From NCBI GenBank assembly GCA_963803065.1, contig CAWDKW010000002.1, positions 574,457-638,456 of the forward strand: DNA of 64,000 nt. Direction: 5' to 3'. Under the pieces are notes generated by a model. It was not told the origin of the DNA. It was given only the letters and a program-made list of their open reading frames with translations, and ran no database searches. A program made the translations under genes and the position numbers. Below are positions 28,650-37,379 of the stretch, in pieces. Source of the DNA: DASXMT01 sp963803065 (GTDB lineage: Bacteria > Actinomycetota > Acidimicrobiia > Acidimicrobiales > RAAP-2). Positions within the stretch are counted from its first letter, which is position 1; the number at the start of each line of letters is the position of its first letter.

Positions 28650-28726
28650 TTGGGCCTCAACGGGCCGTCCGAGATGGGGCCTCACAGGGTCACCGGACCA
28701 ACCACAGGCGAAGGGAGGAACGCAAC

Positions 28727-29407
28727 GTGGAACCACTGCTGTGCTTTCCTGACCCACCTCCCTCGGCCGTTGTCTCGGTCCTTGACCGCGGGGGTTATCC
28801 CTGGCGGGCGGTCAGCCGGCCGGAGCTGGCCGAGTCCGAGGAGCCCGAGGACGGCTGGTCCGGCGCGGTGATCAGCGCCACCGAGGACCCGACCGGGGCG
28901 GTGCTCCTGTGCCGACAGCTCCGCAAGCGTGAGGTCCCACTGGCCCCCGTGGTGGTGGTGGTCCGGTCCTCACAGCTGGCCGCGCTGGAGCTCCGGGAGG
29001 ACCTGTTCGACGACCTGTGCCTGGACCCGGTCAACCCCGAGGAGCTGACGGCACGGCTCACCCACCTCTTCTGGCGCACCGGCCGGGGCCTCCGGCCCGA
29101 CCTCTTGGAGCACGGCCCCCTGGTCCTCAACCTCGAGACCTACCAGGCGGCGGTAGCCGGCCGGGTCCTGGACCTCACCTACATGGAGTACGAGCTGTTG
29201 CGCTTCCTCGCCGGCCGGCCCGGCAAGGTCTTCACCCGGGAGACCCTCCTCAGCCGGGTGTGGGGATACGAGTACTACGGCGGAGCGCGCACCGTGGACG
29301 TGCACGTGCGCCGGCTCCGGGCCAAGTTGGGTGAGGAGCACGCCCACCTGATCCAGACGGTGCGCTCCGTCGGCTACCGCTTCGGCCAGACCACCTGGGC
29401 TCCCTGA
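28727..29407 (+). CDS. glnR: GlnR-like orphan OmpR-family winged-helix regulator
   Basis: The protein has 226 residues from a GTG with an AAGGGAGG ribosome site. The N-terminal ~115 residues keep the size of a receiver domain, but no acidic phosphorylation pocket is evident (AVISATEDPTGAVLLCRQLR), as in Streptomyces GlnR, which works unphosphorylated. The C-terminal winged helix is clear: VAGRVLDLTYMEYELLRFLA, GKVFTRETLLSRVWGYEYYG, ARTVDVHVRRLRAKLG and VRSVGYRFG. There is no histidine kinase nearby. Position behind glnII and glnA, and a GlnR-type box upstream of them, support the GlnR assignment; the symbol is by inference. Confidence 0.78.
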   Translation: MEPLLCFPDPPPSAVVSVLDRGGYPWRAVSRPELAESEEPEDGWSGAVISATEDPTGAVLLCRQLRKREVPLAPVVVVVRSSQLAALELREDLFDDLCLDPVNPEELTARLTHLFWRTGRGLRPDLLEHGPLVLNLETYQAAVAGRVLDLTYMEYELLRFLAGRPGKVFTRETLLSRVWGYEYYGGARTVDVHVRRLRAKLGEEHAHLIQTVRSVGYRFGQTTWAP

Positions 29408-29494
29408 CCCGGATGGGGCCCCCCGACCGGCGGCCCCCCGGGGGCCCCCTGACCGGGTTGGGGATGAGCCCAGTCGCCGAGCTGCAGCCCGGCA

Positions 29495-29920
29495 TCAGGT
29501 GCCGATGTAGGCCCACAGCTCAACTTCGACCTGTGCCCCCATCGGGAGCCCGGCCACGGCGACGACCGAGCGGGCCGGCCGGTGGTCGCCGAAGAACGCT
29601 GCGTACTCCTCGTTCACCGCGGGATAGTCGGACATGGCGGCGAGGAAGACCGTCGTCTTTGCCACCGCGGTGACCTCGGCGCCCTCGCTTTTGAGCAGGC
29701 CGGCCGCATTGCCCAGTGCCTGTCGGAGCTGGGCCACCACCCCTCCTTCGACGAGGGTGGGCGGGCTGTCAGGCGGGCCGGTGGGCGGGGCCAGGCCCAG
29801 CTGGCCGGAGCAGATCAGCCACTGGCCGGCCCGCACGATGGGGCGGTAGGGACCGATGGGGGCGCTCACGGCCTGCCTTTCTACCCGGACCGGCACGGCG
29901 GTGTCACCCGGATCGGTCAC
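29495..29920 (-). CDS. RidA-family protein (reactive intermediate deaminase)
   Basis: RidA proteins hydrolyse reactive enamine/imine intermediates made by PLP enzymes. The 141-residue protein shows VSAPIGPYRPIVRAGQWLIC, SGQLGLAP, LGNAAGLLKSEGAEVTAVAK and the C-terminal active-site segment ARSVVAVAGLPMGAQVEVE, where the conserved Arg follows PA. Its ATG overlaps the stop of the xanthine-dehydrogenase-like gene (29917-29920), so the two are co-translated. The substrate is unknown. Confidence 0.88.
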   Translation of the reverse strand: MTDPGDTAVPVRVERQAVSAPIGPYRPIVRAGQWLICSGQLGLAPPTGPPDSPPTLVEGGVVAQLRQALGNAAGLLKSEGAEVTAVAKTTVFLAAMSDYPAVNEEYAAFFGDHRPARSVVAVAGLPMGAQVEVELWAYIGT

Positions 29921-31590
29921 CGGCGAGCGCCGAGGGCGCGCCGGGTGGGCCAGGTCGGGGACAGGCCGTCAGCCAACCAGCAGGCCGCCGCGGCGGCTGC
30001 GAACACGGCATCGGACCCGTTCACCGGCTCGCGGCCGGCATCGTCGTCGATGATCACGGTGATCGGAGGCACCGATCGCGCCGGGATGATCGCGAACGAG
30101 CGGATGGTGAGGTCGTGGACCGATCCCTCGGCGTCCACAGCGATGCCCTCGCTGCGGACCCACCCCAGCGCCTGATGGACGGCTCCGATGCAATAGGAGC
30201 GGAGGGTGACGGCGTCGAGCACTTCGCCGGCAGCCACCGTGACGGTGACGGTCTCGTCGGACCCGTAGCTGACCACGGCGCGGCCGCCGTCGGGGGCGAC
30301 CACCTCGACGGGTACGTCGCGGTGGGGACCGGGACCGTGCGACCGGGCCCGGGCCGAACAGGCAGCCAGCACCGCGGCCTCGGCCCATACCGCCCCCCGT
30401 TGATCGCCCGAGACCGGGGGCCCGGCCACGGCGACGGGCCGGAGCGAGAGCCCCGGCGCCACGGCAGCGACGATCCGCTCCAGTTCGCCCCAGGCGTCGT
30501 CAGGCCATGGGGCGGAGACCCCGACCGACAGGACGCCCGAGCCGTCGGGGGCTACGCCGGCTCCGACGGGGGGTCGCTTGGGCCCGAACCGGACCACGTC
30601 CTCGCGGGACCACAGGGCGCGGACCGGACGCTGGTGCTCGGTGGCCAGTCGGCGGGCCACCCCGGGCAGGGGCGAATGCCGTTTGCCGCCGAAAGCCCCG
30701 CCGTTGGCGCACGGCGAGGCCGGCTCACCGCCGGGGACGCACCAGGAGGCGTCGGGCTCCAGGTAGGCCGGCTCGACCCAGGTGGTCTGGAGGGTGAGCG
30801 ACCACTCGCCCTCGGGCACATCGACCGGATGGGAGACCTCGATGGTGGTCCGGCGGCCCTGGACCTTGTCGAGCTGGGCTCTGGCCTCCTGGGCCGAGTC
30901 GGCGACCACGAACCCCCCGGCGCCATCCGACAGGGCCACGGCGGCATCGATAGGGGCCGTGTCGTCGGCGAACGACCCGGCGCCGAGGGCGACGTCGGGG
31001 CCCACCCGCTGGGTCGACCGCCCTTCGAGGGTCGCCCGCCGGGCCGCCGCGGTCACGTCCCGGCCGGAGTACCGGGACCGCTCGGCTCCATCAAAGGCCA
31101 GGCGGGCCGCTTCGACCACCGTCTGCCACCCGGTGCACCGGCACAGGTGGGCCAACAGGGCCTGGTGGACCTTGGCGTCGGCCACAACCGTGGCCCGCTC
31201 GTGGCCGGGCCCACCGAGCGCGGCCAACCGCATGATGATCCCCGGGGTGCAGAACCCGCACTGGCTGGCGCCGGTGGCGGTGAAGGCGGCGGCCCAGGCA
31301 TCGCGTACGTCGGGGGCCAGGCCGTCCACCGTGGTCACCTCGCGACCGGCCACCCGACGGACGGGGGTCACACAGGACACCCGAGGTGCGCCGTCCACCC
31401 ACACGGTGCAGCACCCGCACTGGCCCTGAGGGCTGCAGCCGTCCTTCGGTGTGCGCAGGTGCAGGCGCTCGCGCAGCACGTCGAGCAGCGACTGGTCGTC
31501 CTCGGGTACCTCGACGTCGACGCCGTCGACGCGGAGCCGGATCAGCGGATCAGCTGAACGAGGAGCCGCAGCCGCAGGTGCGGGAGGCAT
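29917..31590 (-). CDS. Compact 2Fe-2S / molybdopterin-domain fusion, xanthine dehydrogenase-like
   Basis: This 557-residue protein starts with a complete two-cluster 2Fe-2S domain like the small subunit of aldehyde/xanthine dehydrogenases: KDGCSPQGQCGCCTVWVDG, then GASQCGFCTPGIIMRLAAL and LLAHLCRCTGWQTV. From about residue 190 it resembles a shortened molybdopterin subunit: GAGSFADDTAPIDAAVALSD, TTWVEPAYLEPDASW, CANGGAFGGKRHS, RPVRALWSREDVVRFGPKR, and the typical C-terminus PVNGSDAVFAAAAAA. The usual large subunit alone exceeds 700 residues, so a large middle part is missing. There is no FAD subunit gene nearby. It may be a minimal enzyme or a degenerate one. The ATG at 31590 overlaps the Fe-S carrier gene by 41 bp, so the start is uncertain. 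Confidence 0.75.
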   Translation of the reverse strand: MPPAPAAAAPRSADPLIRLRVDGVDVEVPEDDQSLLDVLRERLHLRTPKDGCSPQGQCGCCTVWVDGAPRVSCVTPVRRVAGREVTTVDGLAPDVRDAWAAAFTATGASQCGFCTPGIIMRLAALGGPGHERATVVADAKVHQALLAHLCRCTGWQTVVEAARLAFDGAERSRYSGRDVTAAARRATLEGRSTQRVGPDVALGAGSFADDTAPIDAAVALSDGAGGFVVADSAQEARAQLDKVQGRRTTIEVSHPVDVPEGEWSLTLQTTWVEPAYLEPDASWCVPGGEPASPCANGGAFGGKRHSPLPGVARRLATEHQRPVRALWSREDVVRFGPKRPPVGAGVAPDGSGVLSVGVSAPWPDDAWGELERIVAAVAPGLSLRPVAVAGPPVSGDQRGAVWAEAAVLAACSARARSHGPGPHRDVPVEVVAPDGGRAVVSYGSDETVTVTVAAGEVLDAVTLRSYCIGAVHQALGWVRSEGIAVDAEGSVHDLTIRSFAIIPARSVPPITVIIDDDAGREPVNGSDAVFAAAAAACWLADGLSPTWPTRRALGARR

Positions 31591-31915
31591 TCGGGTTCGT
31601 CACATGGAACCCGGCGCCCTGGAGGCCGTCGCTGTAGTCGAGCGTCGATCCCTTGAGCAGATCGGCACTGGCCGAGTCCACGATCACCTTGACCGTGCCG
31701 AACTCCCGGACGATGTCGTCATCGGCGACCTCAGCATCGAAGAACATCTCGTAGCTGTACCCCGAGCAGCCTCCGGGTCGCACCGCCACCCGGAGGGCCA
31801 GGTCGGCCGTGTCCTCCTGGGCCAGGAGCTCGGCCACCTTGGTCGCAGCGACGTCGGTCAGGACGACCGGTGACGGCCTCTTTCCGATGCTGACTGTCTG
31901 CATGGTGGTGCTCAC
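31550..31915 (-). CDS. erpA: A-type iron-sulfur cluster carrier/insertion protein (ErpA/IscA family)
   Basis: The 121-residue protein has the three conserved cysteines of the family: RVAVRPGGCSGYSYEMFFD near residue 50, and CGCGSSFS at the C-terminus. It also has KGSTLDYSDGLQGAGFHVTN. Such proteins deliver Fe-S clusters to target enzymes. It lies directly upstream of the 2Fe-2S protein gene and divergent from mrp, also an Fe-S carrier, which fits a local Fe-S theme. The symbol reflects family membership, since IscA and ErpA cannot be told apart here. Confidence 0.92.
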   Translation of the reverse strand: MSTTMQTVSIGKRPSPVVLTDVAATKVAELLAQEDTADLALRVAVRPGGCSGYSYEMFFDAEVADDDIVREFGTVKVIVDSASADLLKGSTLDYSDGLQGAGFHVTNPNASRTCGCGSSFS

Positions 31916-32076
31916 CGGTGCGCCTCCTTGGAGCTGTTCGACTGGTCCTGTCGGGCGGCAAGGCCACCGGCCTGGTCCGTCCTGGTGACAACAGCGTATC
32001 TGCCCGACGCGGCGGTCGGTACCAGGCGGAGGCCGGCCATGGCTGGCCAGCCGGGCGCCGCCGGTAGAATTCCCTC

Positions 32077-33420
32077 GTGGCGCCCGTTTCTGATGTGCAC
32101 CCGGCCGACGGAACCGGGGACGACGACGTGCCGGCTGCCGCTCGTCCAGCCGTCACCCCCCCCTCGGTCACCTCGTCCACGCCGGACGCGCCCACGGCGG
32201 ACATCCCCGTTTCGGACCTGCCCAACTCGGACCCGCCGACCTCGGACCTGCCGACCTCGGACCTGCCGACCTCGGACTCGGTCCGCCGGGCCCTGGCCGC
32301 GGTGGTCGACCCCGAGCTCGGCGCCAGCATCGTGGACCTGGGCATGGTCCGGTCCGTCGACGTGGCCGAAGACGGCTCGGTCGAGGTCGAGGTGGCTCTG
32401 ACCATCGCCGGGTGTCCGCTCCGGGGACAGATCCGTCGCGACGTCGAGGCCCGCGTTCTCTCCATGCCCGGTGTGCACTCGGTCGACGTTCGGACAGGCG
32501 CCATGGACGAGCCCGAACGACGGGCGGTGATGGAGAAGGCGCGGTGGATCGCCCGGGAGTCCGCTCCGGTCACCGACATCCCGGCCACGACGCGGGTGCT
32601 CACCATCGCCTCGGGCAAGGGTGGGGTGGGGAAGAGCTCGATCACCGTGAACCTGGCCGTGGCCCTGGCCCGCCGGGGACTCACCGTCGGTGTCCTCGAC
32701 GCCGATATCTGGGGCTTCTCCGTCCCCCGGCTGCTCGGCATGCAGGGCGAGGTCGAGGCCCGCGGCAAGAAGATGGTCCCGCTGGAGCGGCCGGTCGGCG
32801 AGGGGCTCCTCCGGGTCCTGTCGATGGGCTTCCTGGCCGACGAGGACAGCGCCATCATGTGGCGGGGGCTGGTGCTCAACCGCGCCGTCCAGCAGTTCTT
32901 GGAGGACGTGCACTGGGGTGATCTCGACTATCTCCTGATCGACATGCCCCCCGGCACCGGGGACATCCAGATGGGCCTGGCCCGCCTGCTGCCCCGCGCT
33001 GAGATGCTCGTCGTCACCACCCCACCCCTGGCCGCCCAGAAGGTGGCGGCCCGTACCGCCGATATGGCCCGCAAAGGGTATCTCCGCGTGGCCGGCGTCA
33101 TCGAGAACATGAGCGACTTCACCTGCGAGCACGGGACGCCCTACGCCCTGTTCGGCTCGGGCGGCGGGGCCCGGCTGGCGGCCGACATCGGTGTGCCCCT
33201 GGTCGGCCAGGTGCCGATCCACCCCTCGGTGTCCCGCGCCGGCGACACCGGCGACCCGGTTGCCCTCGACGACGAGCAGCCCCTAGCCCAGGTCTTCGCC
33301 GAGATCGCCGAGACCATCGCCACCGTGGTGGCGCCCGTCATCGCCATGGACGGGTGCAGCGTACGGATGCTCGAGCAGGTCGAGGCGGCCGTGCAGGCCG
33401 GCACCACCGCAGGGCGCTGA
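32077..33420 (+). CDS. mrp: Mrp/NBP35-type P-loop ATPase (iron-sulfur carrier)
   Basis: The protein has 447 residues from a GTG. Residues ~1-68 are low-complexity with a repeated SDLPT unit, encoded by a 15-bp repeat (32226-32280). A DUF59/MIP18 domain follows (LAAVVDPELGASIVDLGMVR, IAGCPLRGQIRRDVEARV). The ATPase domain has a deviant Walker A, TIASGKGGVGKSSITVNLAV, then VGVLDADIWGFSVPRLLGM, and LIDMPPGTGDIQMGLARLLP. Mrp proteins bind and transfer 4Fe-4S clusters. It is divergent from the A-type carrier gene across a 161-bp region that must contain both promoters. Confidence 0.93.
   Translation: MAPVSDVHPADGTGDDDVPAAARPAVTPPSVTSSTPDAPTADIPVSDLPNSDPPTSDLPTSDLPTSDSVRRALAAVVDPELGASIVDLGMVRSVDVAEDGSVEVEVALTIAGCPLRGQIRRDVEARVLSMPGVHSVDVRTGAMDEPERRAVMEKARWIARESAPVTDIPATTRVLTIASGKGGVGKSSITVNLAVALARRGLTVGVLDADIWGFSVPRLLGMQGEVEARGKKMVPLERPVGEGLLRVLSMGFLADEDSAIMWRGLVLNRAVQQFLEDVHWGDLDYLLIDMPPGTGDIQMGLARLLPRAEMLVVTTPPLAAQKVAARTADMARKGYLRVAGVIENMSDFTCEHGTPYALFGSGGGARLAADIGVPLVGQVPIHPSVSRAGDTGDPVALDDEQPLAQVFAEIAETIATVVAPVIAMDGCSVRMLEQVEAAVQAGTTAGR
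32226..32280 (+). repeat. 15-bp tandem repeat coding SDLPT in the Mrp N-terminus
   Basis: Units at 32226-32240 (one variant base), 32241-32255 and 32256-32270, plus a partial unit from 32271, read CTCGGACCTGCCGAC. Units of 15 bp keep the frame, so copy-number change would only alter the length of the disordered N-terminus. Confidence 0.75.
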
Positions 33421-33456
33421 ATCAGGCGCCGCCGGACGGGCTGGGGTGATCCGGAT

Positions 33457-34344
33457 TCAACCGGCCGGAGGGCCGGCCCACTCCCAGGTCGCCCCGGCGT
33501 CGTCCCGGTCCGAGCTCCGGGCCCGGCCCTCGTCGGCCAGCTTGCGCAGGTGCGCCCACAGGGATCGCCGGGCCACCGCGTGCCGGGCTTCGTCCACATC
33601 GGCGTAGACCACCGGGATCAGCTCGTCCACCGTGGCCGATCCGGCCGCGGCCAGAGCCCCGGCCACCATCGCTTCTCGCTCGAGCCGATGGGCGACATAG
33701 GCGTCGACCGCGGCGACCGGGTCCTCGATCAGATCCCCGTGGCCCGGGGCGATCACGTCGACCGGCGGCTCGAGCCGCAGCACCAGGGCCAGGCTGGCCA
33801 GGTAGACGGCCATGTCGCCGTCGGGGGGCGAGATCACCACGGTGGACCCGTCCATGACGTGGTCGCCCGAGAACAACATGGTCGATCCCCGGGCCTGACC
33901 GAGGCCGTCGGGGAGCCCGGCCAGGTAGCAGAGGTGGTTCGAGGCATGGCCCGGCGTGTGGACGGCCCGGAGGGAGAGCCCGGGCCGGCGGAGCTCGAAG
34001 CCGTCGGGGACGGTCCGGTCGGCGTCGAACCCGTCGCGCGAGGCGTAGCCCAGTCGCTCGGCCCCCGTCCGCTCGGCCAGGCCGGCCGCCCCCGGTGCGT
34101 GGTCGGGGTGGGTATGGGTCACGAAGATCCAACGGATCGCCCCGGCGCCGGCAGCGGCCACCGCGTCGAGGTGGGCGTCGTCGTCGGGGCCCGGATCGAT
34201 GACGGCCAGCTCGTCGGTGCCGAGCAGGTACGTGTTGGTCCCGGGACCGGTCATCATCCCCGGATTGGCCGCGGTGACACGCACGATCCCCGGAGCGACA
34301 GCCTCGGGTCGGTCGTGGACGAATTCCGAGACCTCAGCCGACAT
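33457..34344 (-). CDS. MBL-fold metallohydrolase, LACTB2-like
   Basis: This is a 295-residue metallo-beta-lactamase-fold hydrolase. The zinc motif is WIFVTHTHPDHAPGAAGLAE (HxHxDH), with further ligands in LRAVHTPGHASNHLCYLAG, LFSGDHVMDGS and IAPGHGDLIEDP. The C-terminal winged-helix-like segment VVYADVDEARHAVARRSLWA is typical of LACTB2-type enzymes. The substrate is unknown. It shares an 11-bp overlap with the Nudix gene and belongs to a three-gene hydrolase group. Confidence 0.9.
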   Translation of the reverse strand: MSAEVSEFVHDRPEAVAPGIVRVTAANPGMMTGPGTNTYLLGTDELAVIDPGPDDDAHLDAVAAAGAGAIRWIFVTHTHPDHAPGAAGLAERTGAERLGYASRDGFDADRTVPDGFELRRPGLSLRAVHTPGHASNHLCYLAGLPDGLGQARGSTMLFSGDHVMDGSTVVISPPDGDMAVYLASLALVLRLEPPVDVIAPGHGDLIEDPVAAVDAYVAHRLEREAMVAGALAAAGSATVDELIPVVYADVDEARHAVARRSLWAHLRKLADEGRARSSDRDDAGATWEWAGPPAG

Positions 34345-35209
34345 CGGTCGCCAGTCGGGCCATGGCCTCCTCGTAGCCCTCGTCGCCGGGGTGCAGGACC
34401 CTGAACTCGCCTGCGTCGGTCGCCTCGACCGCCTCCATGGCCGGCCGCTCGGTCATGGTCGCCGCTGCGTCGAGCAGGGCGGCAACGGTGTCGTACCGTC
34501 CGACGGTCGCCAGGTTGCCCAGCGTGGGGGGCAACAGGTCGAGCTCACCCCGTCGGCTGCGGACCACGGCATCGGCGGGACGCATCCACACCGTGGCGAT
34601 GGTCTCGCCGTCGTCGTGGACGGCCACCTGGCCGGGGGGAGCGGCACAGACGAAGAACCGCGTGTCGAATCGCTTCGGCATGAACCTGGGCGTGATCCAG
34701 CGGCTGACGTAGTGGAGGGCATCGGTTGCCAGCTCGAGCCCTTCGGTCCGGCACACGTCGAGGAAACGGGCCTCACCGGCGTTCAACTGGTCCCGGCAGG
34801 CGGCGAACCGGGCCGCTACTGCCGGGTCCGACGTGTCGATCAGGCCCGACCGCGCCGCCGCCCCCCTCCCGGGCCCGGCACCCTCGTCGGGGCCCCCCGG
34901 GTAGGCGAGGACCACGCCCGCCTCTTCGAAGCACTCCCTCACCGCCGCCACCCAGAAGGACAGCCCGCCCGCCCGCAGACCGAGGGTGGCGCTGGCTCCG
35001 GCATCCGTCCGGCCGCGGCAGAGCACCTCGAACCCGGGGTCGCGGTCGGCGTCGTCGACCGAACCACCCGGGAAGACGTGGGCGCCGGCGGCAAAGCTGG
35101 CCCCCAGGTTCCGCCGCAGCATGCACACCTCGATGGCCGACTCGCCGTCCCCGCCGACGGCGTCACGCACCAAGAGCACGGTGGCGGCGGTGCGGACGGG
35201 GACGGACAT
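34334..35209 (-). CDS. NUDIX hydrolase, NUDT19-like long form
   Basis: The protein has 291 residues starting MSVPVRTAATVLLVRDAVGG. The N-terminal strands and EVCMLRRNLGASFAAGAHVF lead to FPGGSVDDADRDPGFEVL. The Nudix helix is WVAAVRECFEEAGVVLAYPG (REx2EEAG). As in NUDT19-type enzymes, there is an insertion between the GG of the box and the RE helix. The family cleaves CoA derivatives or nucleoside diphosphates. The ORF continues upstream in frame, but the conserved part starts here. It is 10 bp downstream of the alpha/beta hydrolase gene. Confidence 0.87.
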   Translation of the reverse strand: MSVPVRTAATVLLVRDAVGGDGESAIEVCMLRRNLGASFAAGAHVFPGGSVDDADRDPGFEVLCRGRTDAGASATLGLRAGGLSFWVAAVRECFEEAGVVLAYPGGPDEGAGPGRGAAARSGLIDTSDPAVAARFAACRDQLNAGEARFLDVCRTEGLELATDALHYVSRWITPRFMPKRFDTRFFVCAAPPGQVAVHDDGETIATVWMRPADAVVRSRRGELDLLPPTLGNLATVGRYDTVAALLDAAATMTERPAMEAVEATDAGEFRVLHPGDEGYEEAMARLATDVG

Positions 35210-35219
35210 CGGGACGAGG

Positions 35220-36140
35220 CTACCGGTGCATCTCCCCACGCCGTCTCTTGACCGTGCGGGCACCGGGGGACGGCAGCTGGGCCAGCAGCGGGATGGCCAG
35301 CTCGCCGAACCGCGCCGGTTGGGCCAGGAGCCATCCATGTGAGCCCTCGACCACGGTGCCCTCGACACCGGCAGCGCGCCGGAGGTCGTCGAAGGCCGAA
35401 CGGGGAACCAGCCGGTCCCGGTCCGACCAGACGACGCTCATCGGCGTCCCGCGCCGCCGGACGTCCCCGAGCTCGCCGACCAGGTCGGCCCGGCGGATGA
35501 ACCCCCCGGTCCGCAACAGGTCGAGCGGGTTCTGGACGAGGGCGGCCACGATGTCACCGAGCACGAAGGGGAGCACCCGTACGAGCCCCGACGAGCGCAC
35601 CAGGTCGGTCGACAGGTGCCGCCCCCAGTCCCACACCGGGCGCTGGGCCATGGTGCGGACGCGGTCGGCGTGCGAGGACCAGGTCGGGCTGCCGATGGCG
35701 TTGGCCAGGTACAGCGAGCCGGCTCGCCCCGGCGCGTCGTGGACGAACTGAATGGCCACCCCTCCACCGAAGGAGTGGCCGGAGACCAGGTCGACGTGGT
35801 CGATCCCGACGGCGTCGAGGAACCGGGCCACCCATGCGGCGTACCCCTCGAAGGAACGGCGGTCCGGGGGCAGGCCCCGGCTCCCCCCGAAGCCAGGCAT
35901 CACCGGCGCCACCACCCGGCAACCGACCAGGCCCAGGTGCCGGATGGTCGCCCGGTAGGCGTGGGGCCGCAGTCCCCAACCGTGGAGGAACACGGCGGTT
36001 CGACCCGCGCCGGTGACGCCGTAGGTCACCGACCGGCCATCCACGGTGACCGTCGACCACAGCACCGCCCCCGGACCGGGGAGTGGCGGTGCCTCGGGCC
36101 GAGGCTGGGCGGGGAGGGGCGCACCCAGCGGATCGAGCAT
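35220..36140 (-). CDS. Alpha/beta-fold hydrolase
   Basis: The 306-residue protein has the oxyanion strand VFLHGWGLRPHAYRATIRHL, the nucleophile elbow DLVSGHSFGGGVAIQFVHDA (GHSFGG), the acid in PMSVVWSDRDRLVPRSAFDD, and the catalytic His in VVEGSHGWLLAQP. No signal peptide is seen. It is the first gene of the minus-strand hydrolase trio and is divergent from the DUF929-VKOR group across 114 bp. The substrate is unknown. Confidence 0.9.
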   Translation of the reverse strand: MLDPLGAPLPAQPRPEAPPLPGPGAVLWSTVTVDGRSVTYGVTGAGRTAVFLHGWGLRPHAYRATIRHLGLVGCRVVAPVMPGFGGSRGLPPDRRSFEGYAAWVARFLDAVGIDHVDLVSGHSFGGGVAIQFVHDAPGRAGSLYLANAIGSPTWSSHADRVRTMAQRPVWDWGRHLSTDLVRSSGLVRVLPFVLGDIVAALVQNPLDLLRTGGFIRRADLVGELGDVRRRGTPMSVVWSDRDRLVPRSAFDDLRRAAGVEGTVVEGSHGWLLAQPARFGELAIPLLAQLPSPGARTVKRRRGEMHR

Positions 36141-36254
36141 GGCGGGCAGTGTACGGCCGCTCTCGCGTCACCGCATGGAGGGCGCGACTGTGGACAGCCC
36201 GTGCGACCCGATACGCTCACCGGGACCGGTGAAGCACATGGACTAGCGGGGACG

Positions 36255-37363
36255 ATGGCCGACAACAAGCGAGCGCCCGTCGGGGGCAACAAACCGAAGC
36301 CAGGCGGGAACACGCCCAAGCCCGCGGTCTCGGCCAAGGACCGCAGCCGCCAACAGAGCCGTCCGGTGACGGCCAAGTCAGCGGGAGGGAAGAGCGGCGC
36401 GGCGCGGGGTGGACGGGGTGGCAGCCCAGGAGGACCCGGCGCCCGACCGCCGGCCAAGACCAAGCCCGGCGCGCCTCGCCGGGGCCCCTCGGGCGCGGTC
36501 ATGGCCTGGGCTGCGGTCGGCGTGGTCATCGTCGTCATCGTCGTGCTCGTCGTGGTCAAGCGTGACCGGAGGGCTCGTCGCCGGGCTCGGGTACTCCCGT
36601 CCCGGTCACGCCGGCTCCCGCCTCGGTGGTGAAGGACGTCACCGGCATTCCCCAGTCCGTCTACGACAAGGTCGGGGTGACGTCCCCGTCGGTACCGGTC
36701 ACGACCCCGATCGTGCTGTCCGGTCAGCCGCCGTTGACGATCAACGGCAAGTCACCGGCGATGCTCTATTACGGGGCCGAGTACTGCCCGTACTGCGCGG
36801 CCGAGCGGTGGGCCATGACCGCAGCCCTCTCCCGCTTCGGGACCTGGAGCGGCCTCGACGTGACAGCATCGGGCAAGGGCTCCTCGTCCGGCCCGGAGCC
36901 CTATCCGGCGACGAACACCTTCAGCTTCCGTAACGCCACCCTGAACAGCCCGTACCTCACGTTCAAGAGCATCGAGCAGTACACCAACATCCCGAACACC
37001 GGTGGCCAGGGGTACACGATTCTCCAGAACCCGACCAAGGCGGAGCAGACGATCATCGCCAAGTACAGCAGCCCGACATACATCCCCGGTGCGACTGCTG
37101 GCTCAACAGCCTTCCCGTTCGTCGACATCAACAACAGGGTGCTCATCTCGGGGGCCAGCTTCAGCCCGGGCGTCCTGGCTGGGCTGTCGCACACCGAGAT
37201 CGCCAACGGGTTGTCCAATCCAAACAACCCGGTGACCCAGGCCATCGTGGCCACGGCCAACTACATCTCGGCCGGCATCTGCGCCGCCACCAACAACCAG
37301 CCGGCGGCCGTCTGCCAGAGCCCGGGGGTCCAGGCGGCGACCAAAGCCCTCAAGCTGGGCTGA
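36255..37363 (+). CDS. DUF929 thioredoxin-like protein, frame interrupted once
   Basis: The N-terminal part (from MADNKRAPVGGNKPKPGG) is basic and Pro/Gly-rich, then has one membrane helix, VMAWAAVGVVIVVIVVLVVV. After VVVKRD the frame continues out of phase as PEGSSPGSGTPVPVTPAPAS and VVKDVTGIPQSVYDKVG. Inserting one base near 36563 (a C in GACCGG) restores a 369-residue protein, and the total length of 1109 nt is one short of a multiple of three. The exported domain has the CxxC motif EYCPYCAAERWAMTAALSRF. It is followed 16 bp later by VKOR, so it should be the thiol oxidant partner. The break may be a sequencing error. Confidence 0.8.
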
Positions 37364-37379
37364 GGGACCGGGCGGGGAC

